The translations under genes were made by a program, and so were the position numbers. This document shows positions 1 to 11,054 of a stretch of DNA of 64,000 nt, in pieces. Under the pieces are notes generated by a model. The model saw only the letters and a list, made by a program, of their open reading frames with translations. It was not told the origin of the DNA and ran no database searches. This DNA comes from Apium graveolens. Taxonomy: Eukaryota > Streptophyta > Magnoliopsida > Apiales > Apiaceae. Every line of letters starts with the position of its first letter. Positions within the stretch are counted from its first letter, which is position 1. Location of the stretch: positions 96,770,609 through 96,834,608 of the forward strand of contig NC_133653.1 of NCBI RefSeq assembly GCF_009905375.1, written 5' to 3'.

Positions 1-199
1 TTTCAAACAAGAGTCAACATATTATACACCCAGCGGGCAAAGTTTCATCTACCTCTCATGCATGGAAAGGAAACAAGGGCATATGGTGAGAATTGCAAAC
101 CACTGGTCCTAGCCAGGGATGCATTACGAGTCAAGGGAATCTACTTCAATAAGGAATACGTCTCCGAGAACGAGAATTTGTGATTTTCCTAAAAAATAT

Positions 200-3100
200 G
201 TTATTTAGAATATGGATGTGATAACGTGGAAGATTATCGCGGATACCTTATGTGTTAAAGTATTGAAAGATGTGGGAGCAATTTGATCTTATATCTCTCA
301 AGGTTTTATTGATAAGATGAATTATCCTGTCAAATCAATAAGTTTATGACTAAAGGACTAGCAAGTAAAGAACGTGCAGTTATTGAATAAGTAAGTACCA
401 ATGGCGGAATCGATATTTCTGGCAATAAGTTACGAAGAATTGATATCATTTGAGATAAGAGGATTTGACGTTATTTTAAGAAGTGGATTAACTATTCAAG
501 TGTGATGCCCAGGTAGACCGTCGTGATGGAAGATAGTTCTGAAGACGCCAAATGAGAACATGAAGAAGTTTAAAGGACAAAGGAAAGTAAAGAATTTGTT
601 AAGAACGATTTAAGATTACAGTGACCCAAAATATAAGTGCTATGGCGATTATAACTAAGAGTCCGGAGCAAACCGAACTTGAAGATTTTACAGTCTCAAG
701 ATATATTTCCAGATGAGTTACCAATATTTCCTTTAGATAAAGAAAATGTGTTTATGATTGATTTAGCACCTGAAATGAAACCAGTGTTCAAAGCCCCGCA
801 CAGAATGGCACCAGATAAAATGAAGAAGTTACCAGAGCAAATGCATGAGATGATTAGAAGAAAAAGCAACTAGACCTAGCGTACCCCCTAAAGTGCACCG
901 GCACGATGTGTTAATAAGAAAGATGGAAGGGTGAGATTATGTGTTAGCGAAAGCTCAACAAGTTTACTCTCAAAAGCAGATATCTGTTACCTCGAACCAA
1001 TGATTTGTTTAATTAAATGAACGAAGCAAGGTGTTTTTATAAGATTGATTTAAGACTGGGTATATTACCAAGTGAAGATTGAATTTATGGACATATCAAA
1101 GATAATTTTCAGAACTCAGTACTCTTGTTACAAAATTCTAGAAATGTTAGTTGGATGAACTGATATACCAGTGATATTTAAATTTGATAAGTAGAGTCTT
1201 GAAAGAGGAATCCGGATAAGATGTACTTGTGTTACTTAAGAAGAACCATGCAACCTATACAATGATAGCTAAGGAGTCAAAGAAGAAAGAAGCGGTATAA
1301 AAAGAGTTTACCAGGTGAAAACTTTAATGGCAGGATGTATAATTCTTAGTATAGACAGTCAGTAAGGAGGAGACAAAAAGGGGATTTAGTAGATTTTTTT
1401 TTAAAGATTATATGAATGAAGAAAGATCAGAAGCACCAACAAAAGTAAGAAGTTTTATCATGGGCCAGTTATTATCGGAAATTTGTGCAAGATTTCTTGA
1501 AAGTTGCAATATTCTGGATAAAGCTAACCAGGAAAAGCAAGAAGGTTATATGAAATGGAGAAGGGTGAAGAAAGTTTTGCGGAGTTAAATGAAAGAATGG
1601 TTATAACACCTATTCTATCACTTTGAAAGTATCAGGGAGATTTGGTAGTTTATAGTGATACTTCTCATAAGGGAATAGGATGTATGTTGACGCAAAACAA
1701 TAAAGTTATTGCATATGCATCCAGACAACCGAAACCTTATGAGCAAAAGTACTCTATTCATAACTGGGAATTTAAAAGCAACAATAATATTTGTTTTGAA
1801 AGATTGGGAAACATTATAAGTATAAAGAAGGATGTGAGATATATACGGACCATAAGAGTATGAAGTATAAACTCTCGAGGAAAAGCAAATGTAGTTGCAA
1901 GAGATGAGTAAAAAGGAGAGAAAATGAACATAGAGACTGTACTAGAGAAATTAGCTATAAAATTCTAGAAGTTGGAATTGAAAGTGAGAGTTCATGATCC
2001 AAAAAGGAGTAAGAATGTATAAGTATGACTTTTCAGTAGGAATTGTTAGAGAAGATAAAGAAATGTCAGGAAGAGGTAATGGATCAGGATATAAATCATT
2101 TAGTAGGTGAAGAATTATGCACGCAAAAAGGACGATCAAGGTATTTTTAGGTTTTCTTCTAGAATTTGGATTCCATCAGTGACGGAGTTGAAGAATGAAA
2201 TTTTACAGAAAGCTCATAATTCCAGATATTCAATCCATTCAGAGAGTACCAAGATGTATAGAAATTTAAAGGAAAATTTTTGGTGGCCAGATATGAAGAG
2301 GGAAATTGCGGAATGGATTAGCAGATGTTATATATGTCAAAGAGTTAAAGTAGAGCATCAGAGACCAAGTGGATTGCTATAGCCATTGGAGGTTCCAGAG
2401 TGGAAGTGGGAGCGTATCGCCATGGATTTCCTAGTTAGGTTACCAAGCACAAAAGCTAATCAAGATACCATTTGGATTATAATGGATAGATTTACCAAGT
2501 CAGCTCATTTTTTGTCTATAAATGGGAGATTTTCATTGTACAAGTCAGTTCATATGTATTTAAAAGAAATTGTAGTTCGTTATGGAATTCCTGTGTCCAT
2601 CGTATCCGATCGAGATCCAAGGTTTAATTTAAGATTTTGGAAGAGTTTTCAAGAATATTTAGAAACGGAACTGAATATGAGTACGGCTTACCACCCGCAG
2701 ACGGATAGTCAGAGTAAAGGAACGAGCCAGAAAATCGAAGACATGTTACGTGGTTGTGCTATTGATTCTAAAGGAAATTGGGACGAGCATTTACCTCTGG
2801 TAGAATTTGCTTACATCACAGTTATCATGCCAGTATTGGTATACCACCCTACAAAGCCCTTTATGGACGCAAATGCAGATCTCCAGTGTATTGAGATGAA
2901 GTAGGAGAACGCATAATACTTGAACCTAAATTAGTGCAGCAGACAACGAAAGCTATTAAAGTTATCCAGAAAGGATTGATAGCAGCACAAGATCGTCAGA
3001 GGAAATATGCAGATCAATTAAGGAAGGATATGGAACTCGAAGAAGGGAATTTGATATTACTAAAAGTATCACCGTGGAAGGGATTAACGAGGTTTGGAAA

Positions 3101-3460
3101 GAAAGGAAAACCGAGCCCAAGATATGTGGACCTTTTGAAATTTTAAAGCACGTTGGTAAAGTAGCTTATGAGTTATCGTTACCTCCGCACATGGAGCACA
3201 TTCACAATGTTTTTCACGTATCGATGATTCGGAAGTATAATTCAGACTCCAAGCATGTAATAGAATAGGAGCAAATAGAGCTTCAGACAGATTTGCCATA
3301 TGTAGAGAGTCCGATAGAGATTCTAGAGGAAAGAGAGAAAGTATTGAGAAATGAAGCGATAAAGTTAGTGAAAGTATTGTGGAGAAACCCAAAGGTTGAA
3401 AAATCAACCTGGGAGTTAGAAAGTGATATGAAGGAAAAGAACCCTCATGTGTTTTCTTAG
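200..3460 (+). pseudogene. pol: pol of chromovirus A: protease, RT, RNase H, integrase, chromodomain-like end (dead)
   Basis: Remnants appear in normal order: protease-like region near 230-500, RT start near 690-870, RNase H around 1640-1790 (YSDTSHKGIGCML), integrase zinc finger around 2190-2370 (a late His, then CYICQRVK), and integrase core at 2386-2850. The C-terminal tail ends at a TAG at 3458-3460. Many stops and frameshifts break the frame, and most of the RT palm cannot be read. The first two integrase aspartates are visible (MDFL, SDRDPRF), but the glutamate that follows the HPQTD motif is Lys here (QSKGTS), so the enzyme would be inactive even with an open frame. The first ~200 bases have no readable domain. 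Confidence 0.85.
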
Positions 3461-3485
3461 GAGATTCTGAGGACAGAATCCTTTT

Positions 3486-3498
3486 AAGGGGGGGAGGA
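3486..3498 (+). promoter_or_regulatory. polypurine tract of A
   Basis: A 13-base all-purine run, aagggggggagga, directly abuts the TG that starts the 3' LTR at 3499. This is the standard primer site for plus-strand DNA synthesis. The same tract precedes the 3' LTR of element D. Confidence 0.85.
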
Positions 3499-4173
3499 TG
3501 TAATATCCGGGATATATCGTGTAATTATTTTTGCTAATAAATAATTATTATATGTGTTCAGTATCTATTTTGTGAATTAATTATTAAGTGTTATCTGTGT
3601 TTGGATATTTAAAAATAATATTGATTAAGTATTTTAATTTTTATATGTTCCAAATAAAATATAGATAATTGTCATATCTTCCTAATTATTTTTATGTTGA
3701 TTTATGAATTTATAGGAATCATATGGATTCCATAAAATCTTTTTCCGGGTATTTAAAATCTATTTTATTAAAAACGGGAACCAACCGACGTCATCCGTAG
3801 TTACATTTTTGGAACCCGAAACTCTTCCGAGAACTCCTTCCTAACCTAATTGCAATATTCCGAGCATTTTCCGTGTTTTGACTTTTTCGATCCGGCGTAC
3901 GGTTTGTCCTGCGCAGGTCCCGGCGCAACATTTTCGATACAATACTCGTTTCATCAATAAAACTCGTATTTTCGATAAACGTGAGCTTTTATTAAACTAT
4001 CACAATTATCACCTCGTAGTACGTGTAACCAGGCGCTGAGACCAAGACCGCAGTACAAATTGTACTGATTTGGATAATTATCTCGAAAACCGGTACCGTT
4101 TGGATCAGTTTTTATAAATAAACGTACCGTTTTATATCCTGAATGATCCAACGGGATACTAATTTCCCGTAAT

Positions 4174-4182
4174 TATAAATAG
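4174..4182 (+). promoter_or_regulatory. TATA box in LTR of A
   Basis: TATAAATAG. The same 9-mer sits at the matching place in both LTRs of D (53836 and 63106), which supports it as the LTR core promoter and puts transcription start about 30 bases downstream. Confidence 0.6.
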
Positions 4183-6111
4183 CTTCTACCGTATTTTATT
4201 TTGTACCGAAAATCATTTGCAAACAGTTAAATAAATAATTATTCAGAGAAATGAACCGTGTTCTTCATGTTCTTCGTAATCAAACAAAGATTTGAAGGCG
4301 TTATTGGAATCCGATGGAGGCGTATGAATAGTCAAAACGAAGCTCTCGACAAGACAATCGTATCCGTATCAAAATCTTCGAATAAGGGTATTTATTTTTC
4401 AATTTCATATTTTTCAGTTTTTAATTATTTACACTTAAATTCGGTTTTTGATTCAGAGGGATTGTTTGAATGTTTGGTTAACTAAATATGATTCCTGAGA
4501 TCATGCGGATCATTTTCATATATGCCTTGTGTGATTTTGGTTTTGTTTTGATTAAAATCGAACTTTTGGTTTTTTATAAAGTTTCAATTCGAATTTATGA
4601 TTCTGTTTTTGATTGTTGAATTATAAAAGTTAGGGTGTTAGATTCTATAGGTTCTGGGGTTTAATTCCCCGTATAATTCATCGAATTTAGTATAGAAACC
4701 AAGAACTTCGTTTATCCGGCGAAGTTCGCCGGTTGGGTTTGATTTTTGGTTGGAGATCGAGTTCTGGTATCTGGACGAGGTTGATGTTGTTGTTTCTGGA
4801 TGGAGGATGAAATTTTGAATGATTTTGCACCAAAAACGAACAGAAACCGTGCTAAATTAACTCTGTTTGACTCGTCGGAAGTTTGCCGGAATGTCGCCGG
4901 TTTCTAGAAATTTTCCAGATTCCGGTTGACATTCAAGCAAACTCCGGTGATGTTCTTGGCAGAAGGGATTTTGATCCATCTGTTTCTAGTTGCAAGGTTT
5001 ATAAACTGTTTCTGGAATTTCCTATTTTCTAATAAATTCAAAAATCCTTTATTTATTTTTCTAAAATCTATTTATAATTCCAAAAATCATTATTTTTAAT
5101 TCTGAAAATTATTTCTAAATCCAAAAATAAATCTGAATTTGTAATTAATTAATTTTAGTTAATAATTAATTATTTAATTGGTCAATTAATTTAAATATTA
5201 ATTGATTAATTAATTTAATTACTTATTAATTGATTTTTAATTAATTATTTAAAAATGATTTAAAAATTCTGAAAAATAGTTTCGAGCTTTAAAATATTAT
5301 TCTAAATTATTTTTAAGGCTCGATAATTATTATAAAATTATTTCGAAGCCAAAATTGGCCAATCGAACCCTGTTTATTACACCAGAATTGATCCAACAAC
5401 CCATTTTAATTCCGAAAAATGTTTTAAAAATCATTTTAAGTAACCGAAAGCCTGTTTACGACCCGAGACTCCTTTGTAAATGATATGTCATTGATTATTT
5501 GATGTGTTATGTGCTATATGTGACTTGTTGATTGACTGTCGGTCTATATGTTCAGTGTTTACTTGTTTATAGCGTAACTTTTAATTCGTAAATCGGATTT
5601 GGGTAAAACGAAGGGTAGTTAAAACCTTATGACATCCATATGATGATTAGAATTATGTGAGATGAATATTGATAGATACCTATGATGCCTAGCAGAGTGA
5701 GCAAGGCGTAGGAAAGAGAAGCAGGTGATCAGAAAATGGAATTGATATGTAGAAAATACGGTAACCATGAATTTTTACCATGCTCTTATGCAAATGTTTT
5801 ATTGTTATTGATTATGATCTGGATTTATTGAATTCTATTGTTTATCATATTGAACTACTTTAAAATTGGATAGTTTTTATATAGACCATATCAATGGTCA
5901 AGTCAGGCCAATGTGTGCCTTGGATCCAGTAATGAGGGCAGTGATGTGTGCTTTGCTCGGGGTTAGTGCGTGACTGATCAGCAACCTAACCTTGGTTTTA
6001 AAAACTTAAAATGAATATCCAATTCTATTGGTTGTTTAACAAGAAACTTGATTCCTTTGAATCATCTCGTTTATTATTGTTTAACCTCAGTTATTGATAA
6101 TATGACTTGCT

Positions 6112-6125
6112 GAGCTAGTTAGCTC
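6112..6125 (+). other. small stem-loop in LTR of A
   Basis: gagctagttagctc forms a short hairpin 362 bases before the LTR end, followed by ACTCTTGC. Equivalent hairpins with different stem bases occur at the matching position in three other LTRs in this window (see findings). Confidence 0.5.
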
Positions 6126-6489
6126 ACTCTTGCGAATCTTTTTATGTATTCTGCAGTTAAGAAGGATACGGTTGATAGCGAGGTTTCCCAGTTGAATGTT
6201 CGAGCTAGGATTCCAGATTATGATTGATTGAGCTAGCAGGAGCTTATTGCAGTAGTGAGATAGTAAAGTTGTAAGAATAATTTCGTATCAGTTGTAAATT
6301 AAATTAGTTGGAAATTTGTTACGTTGTAATAAAAGTTAAGGTTGTGGCTTATTTTCATACTTTAACCTGTTGCGATCCGTGGTTATGTAAAGCAGGGTCA
6401 TTGCAAATAATATTTTATATACAGGTTTATATATTGAGTATGTGTTGTGGACCCCAAACTTCTGACCCAGGTTTGGAGGGTGCCACAGA

Positions 6490-7445
6490 CTGTCTAGTAG
6501 AGGTACTCATGTTGTTACTAGACCTATAAGTCCCCTAAGATACGGAAATATTCCAACTCTGTGGGGCGTCCTGACTCGTTGACTTACTTGACTATGAAGA
6601 ACTCCTCTGCTAAGAAGGGTCCTTTAATCGATACTCGTGCTCTAATATAACCTGAAAAATGTCCTCTAATGTGTTCATCTAATTAATGAGCACATGTTGT
6701 CGAAGATTCGACCGCATGTTATTGTGAAACTTAACGAGGGTCATGCGAGTCTTCTCCTTAAGATCAAACTTATGGAGCAATTCCCTAAAATTATTGATAT
6801 ACTAAGGAAGAGGCATGGTACGCTGGTAAAGGTTATCAAATTGCTCTATCAGTCTATCATTATGCCCCTAGGAAGGTAATATCGAGACAAATGCATCTTC
6901 ATCTCAGGCTAGTGCCTCAAAGGTGGCTGTCCCGTGCGCTCGAGGTCTCTCTCAATACTACTCCAAAAGATGTTATCTTGCTTCATAAGCTTCATATTAG
7001 CAAACCTAACCCTATGATCATTACCCGTTTAATGCCAATTAAAGAACTTGTCAATACTTGATAACCAGTCAGTGAAGGCATCAATGTCAAATCTCCCATC
7101 AAACACTTGGGCATCAACCTTAATTTTAGACACATCGTGTCACCGATAGTCATATAGGTCATGGTCCATATAGTTCCGGTAACCCTCCTCCCGCTCATGA
7201 TCCCTATAATTGTGAGGATCCACATATTCACGACGTAAAGGTGGATCAACCACCTCTTCATCTTGATCCTCAACACGTGCATGTTCCAATTAATCTATCC
7301 TAATATGCACCTCATGAAATTTTGTTTCAAACGTAGTTTTTATAGATGTCATTTCAGTACTAATTGTTCCCAGCCTCTCGAATATTTAAGCCAACGTTGG
7401 CTCAAGACTATCAATGTTAGAACCATTGCGTGTATCAACTCCCAT
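6490..7445 (-). pseudogene. gag: gag of gypsy element I (dead)
   Basis: Starts with an ATG at 7445 and reads toward lower coordinates. About nine stop codons interrupt an otherwise recognisable frame. The retrotransposon gag (capsid) domain is recognisable by KVDAQVFDGRFDIDAFTDWL, followed by SIDKFFNW, and further on EQFDNLYQR and LEHEYRLK. This order matches plant Ty3/gypsy gag. The frame runs up to the inserted LTR end of element A, so the zinc knuckle and pol are missing. This was a structural capsid protein; no function is expected now. Confidence 0.75.
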
Positions 7446-8086
7446 GATTATCTAAATACAACACTGAGATACTGCATTCAATTAATTAAACAACTAAAAT
7501 TATGAATTGACCATAAATATTATCGTTAATCTCAAATCTATATAATAAATGTGACAAGAGATATGCAACTAATATGGAATAATTATGAAACTAATAAAAT
7601 AAGTTCACGCGAATAATGCAAGATAATTAAGTAATAAGATTATTATACATTAGAGATGATCAGGGAATATACATCGACAACTTGACTGGGGGAACAGTGG
7701 CGGAAGGAGCTTGAATCAGCAATGGTAGACTTCTGGCGGCGTCTCGAATTCTGACAAACCTATCTAGGTGCTATGTTCTGTTCCATCTAGATCTAATCCC
7801 TCCTCCTTTCTCTCTGATTGTTTGCTGACTGAAAGTGCAACCGACAGTGGTGCCTTATGATATGTTTTCTGATTTGGGACTAGGGTTTGTATTCAGGTTG
7901 AGTCTGGTATGCAATTAGGGTTTACAATTTGGGATTTTTTTGTTGGGAATGATGGTTGAAGGCTGGGCAATGTTGCTTTGTATGTAAAGATAGTGGCTGG
8001 TACATTTACAATGATGTGGATAGTTAAAATAGTTGTAACAGTTATTTTATTAACAGTAACTCGGTGATAATAAATTTAACGATTCA
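7446..8086 (-). other. leader of element I, no gene seen
   Basis: 641 bases between the gag start and the PBS. AT-rich, with stops in every frame and no recognisable domain. It is read as the untranslated leader of element I. Confidence 0.4.
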
Positions 8087-8098
8087 GCTCTGATGCCA
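8087..8098 (-). promoter_or_regulatory. primer-binding site of element I
   Basis: Minus-strand TGGCATCAGAGC, one base different from the initiator-Met PBS TGGTATCAGAGC seen in elements D and E. Copia C has the identical variant at 48667-48678. Confidence 0.65.
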
Positions 8099-8389
8099 AT
8101 TTGATGTAGGACAATAATTAAAATGGTATAAAATGCAATATCAAATACAAAAATTATATAATTTCTCAAGAACGATCAATTTTATTATCCTAAAAAAAGT
8201 GTATAATCAAGCATAACAATAATATGTATTTCACGCGACATAAATATTGTCAAAAAACCTTAATAGGCCAAAATGTCAAAGCCCAAAACAACCGGGTTGT
8301 AAATAAACAAAACAAATTATAAAATGAAATGTAGTAAGTCTTTATATAATAAATATATATATAATGACGGGACTGTCCCTTTCATTAAG

Positions 8390-10035
8390 TTGGGCGTACA
8401 AGCAATAATCTTTCTATAAAGGCCCTCTTTGGTTAAATGTCCTTTCAGATCGACTCGTCTTCTCAGACATGGCTCTTACTTAATTCCTTAGACCTATCCA
8501 AGCTAAAGTGAGGGATAACATAATTTTACAAAGGCCCTATCTAGTCAGCAGATTCCCCTCAGATCAATTTATCGTCGCTGACAAACTCCCACTTAAGTTT
8601 TTGGACTATCAAACCTTAAGCTCAAGGCAAAAAACTTTTTACCAAAGCTCCATCGGATGAACAAGGTCCTCCTGGATCTACTCGTCCTCTCGAACAAAAC
8701 CCCAACATAAGTATTTGGTCCTATCCAAGTTTAAGTTGGGCACAATGAATGTTTTACAATGTCCCTCTCGGGGCGAGCAAGATCCTCTCGAATCAACTCG
8801 TCAAAACCAAAAAAATCCTTTACTTAAGTCCTTAGACCTATCTAAGAGTAGGTGGGGGAAAAAAACTTTTTATAATGGCCCCCTCGGGTCAATAATATCC
8901 TTTAATTAACAACATCCCCTGATCAACTTGTCATCTCAGACAAAACCTCTACTTAATTCATTGGACCTATCCAATCTTAAGTGGAGGGAAAAACCTTTTT
9001 ACTAAGACTCCATCGGGTCAATAAAATCCCTATCGGGGTCAACATGGTCCCCTCGAATCGATTCGTCCTTTCGGACAAAACCCCTACATAAGTATTTAGA
9101 CCTATCAAGGATTAAGTATGGACCAACAAACTTTTTACAAAATTCCTCTCGGGACAAACAAGGTCCTTTTAGATCAACTTGTTCACGCAAAATAAAAAAC
9201 CTGTACATAAATGCATGGGCCTATCGAAGCTTAAGTGGGGACAATACACTTTTTACAAAGGCTCCCTGGATTCAACAAAAAATCCTGATCAACAAGATCC
9301 CCAGATCAACTTAACCTCTCTAAAAAAGCTTCTAATTAAGTCTTTGGACCTATCCAAGCTTAAGTAAAGGGAAACAAAATTTTAAATAAGGCCCATCAGG
9401 TCAATAATGTCCCCTCGGATCATTTTTTGCTCTCGTATTAAACTCCTACTTAAGTGCTTGGACTTATCCAAACTTAATTGTGGGGGAAAAATCCTTTTAG
9501 TGAAAACAATGTGTCATCAGATCACCTTGTACTCTCAGATTAAAATTCTCATTTAAGTCCTTGTACCTATCCAAGCTTAAGTGAGGGGAAACAAACTTTT
9601 TACAAAGGCACCATCGGGTTAACAATGTCCCCTCGAACTAACGTATCCTCTTGGATGAAACTCTACTTAACTCATTCGACCTATCCAAGCTTAAGTGGGG
9701 GTAATAATTTTTTTAAAAAAATCCCTCTCAGGTCAGCAAGGTCCCCTCGGATAAACTTGTCCTCTCTGATAAAATCACTATTTAAGCCATTGGACCTATC
9801 CGAGCTTAAGTTGGGGGCAACAAACTTTTAATATGAAAACCCTCTCGAGGTCAACAAGGTCCAATCAGGTCAACCTTTTCACTCAGATATAACTCATACG
9901 TAAGTGCTTGAACCTATCCAAGCTTAAACGGCGGCAACAAACTTTTTAATAAGGGCCTATCGGGCCAACAAAGTCCCTCAGATCAACACGTCCTCTTAAA
10001 TTAATTCATCTTCTCGGACATAACTCATATCAGCA
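8390..10035. repeat. ~118-bp degenerate tandem array, about 13 copies
   Basis: The motif CCTATCCAAGCTTAAGTG recurs, with variants, near 8491, 8602, 8717, 8834, 8962, 9098, 9218, 9347, 9460, 9564, 9679, 9792 and 9911. Spacing is 104-136 bases. Each unit also has ACAAACTTTTTACAAAGG, a CCCCTCGG-GTCAACAAGG part and a CTCGTCCTCTCGGA part. No coding content; the short open frames follow the repeat. Units are quite diverged, so the array is old. Confidence 0.85.
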
Positions 10036-10182
10036 CCATTTATTACTCCCTCATAATAAGGGAGTATGGGGCAAATGAAAATATATGATTTGTTAAAATA
10101 CCAACTTACAAATAATTTTCAAGCCTAAGTACAAAACAAGGCCTCCAAGATTTACATTTAATACAAGAATAATATTGCACAT

Positions 10183-10553
10183 AAGGCCCATATAACACAC
10201 CAGGTCCACACAGCATATAAGGTCCGCAATGCCTAGAAGGTCCACAATGCATGCAAGGTCCACAACGCATGCAAGGTCCATAACACAGATAAGGTCCACA
10301 ATGCATACATGGTCCGTAATGCCTATAAGGTCCATAATGCATGCAAGGTCCACAACACATGCACCTTACATGCAAGGTCCCAAATGAATATAAAGTCTAC
10401 AATGACTTCAAATTCAGGAATGCCTGTGAGGTCCATACTACTTGTAAGGTCTACATTGCATACAAGGTCCACACTTCCTGTAAGATCTACATTCCATACA
10501 AGGTCCATAAAGTCTACAAGATCAACATAGCATGAAAGTTCTACAAAGCCCAA
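10183..10553. repeat. 18-bp minisatellite, 20 units
   Basis: Consensus aaggtccacaatgcatgc. Twenty 18-base units run in register from 10183, with one 11-base partial unit at 10363-10373. Because 18 is a multiple of three, several frames stay open by chance and give six-residue repeats; these are not supported as proteins. The half-unit AAGGTC links it to the 9-bp array at 11019. Confidence 0.9.
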
Positions 10554-11054
10554 AAGTTTTGGATATAACATGTTGTACAAAAAGACAAAGACGTGCAAGA
10601 AAAAATCAACAAAGGATAATGTAATGACACCTGTAATAAAGCTAATACAAGCACATGATCTGGACATTGGGATAAAATAAAACTGACACTAGGTTGACAT
10701 TAACCCCGACCAAGATCCAGATTTGTAGCCATTGTCCCCAACGAAGATATGATGTCATGTGCCTTGCACATGGCACAAGACTACATATACTCCATAGTAA
10801 CTTCAATGCAAGAGGTTCACATATTCAATATATTTGTAACACATCCAATTTCCGATAAGATTGCTCTCATTTTTCTCCACTTTCTCTGTCTAGAAATATA
10901 TACACAAACACAAACTTATACTATGACTCCCACCGATCGAATACTTATTCTTACGCCAGAGGCGCTTCCGTAGTCATACCCCTACGAGCATTTCCGTTTC
11001 AGGGGTCTTGGAGGTGATAAGGTCAATAAGATTAACAAGGTCGAAAAGTTCAAC

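Larger units (their letters stand above)
1..6487 (+). mobile_element. Tekay-type Ty3/gypsy chromovirus, copy A (3' part, degraded)
   Basis: The window opens inside this element, so its 5' LTR, PBS and most of gag are outside. What remains is degraded pol, a polypurine tract and a complete 3' LTR. Family membership follows from close similarity over pol and LTR to the better preserved element at 53156-64000. The last LTR base (6487) is followed directly by antisense gag of another gypsy element, so A appears to have inserted there. The target-site duplication cannot be checked because the left end is missing. Confidence 0.88.
3499..6487 (+). repeat. 3' LTR of A (~2.99 kb)
   Basis: Starts TGTAATATCCGGG and ends GGTGCCACA, giving TG...CA termini. 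It aligns along its whole length with the LTR of D at 53156-56590, with more divergence and a net loss of about 450 bases. It holds a TATA box (4174), an AT-rich TTAATT stretch around 5140-5260, and a stem-loop at 6112. No gene lies inside; the open frames in it are not supported as coding. Confidence 0.88.

Noticed and set aside
4258..4485. 75-codon frame just downstream of the TATA box in LTR A
   Set aside because: Not conserved at the matching place in LTR D and no recognisable domain.
10093..10535. Several overlapping open frames of 64-114 codons on both strands in the 18-bp array
   Set aside because: An 18-base unit without stops keeps frames open by periodicity; the residues are low-complexity repeats.
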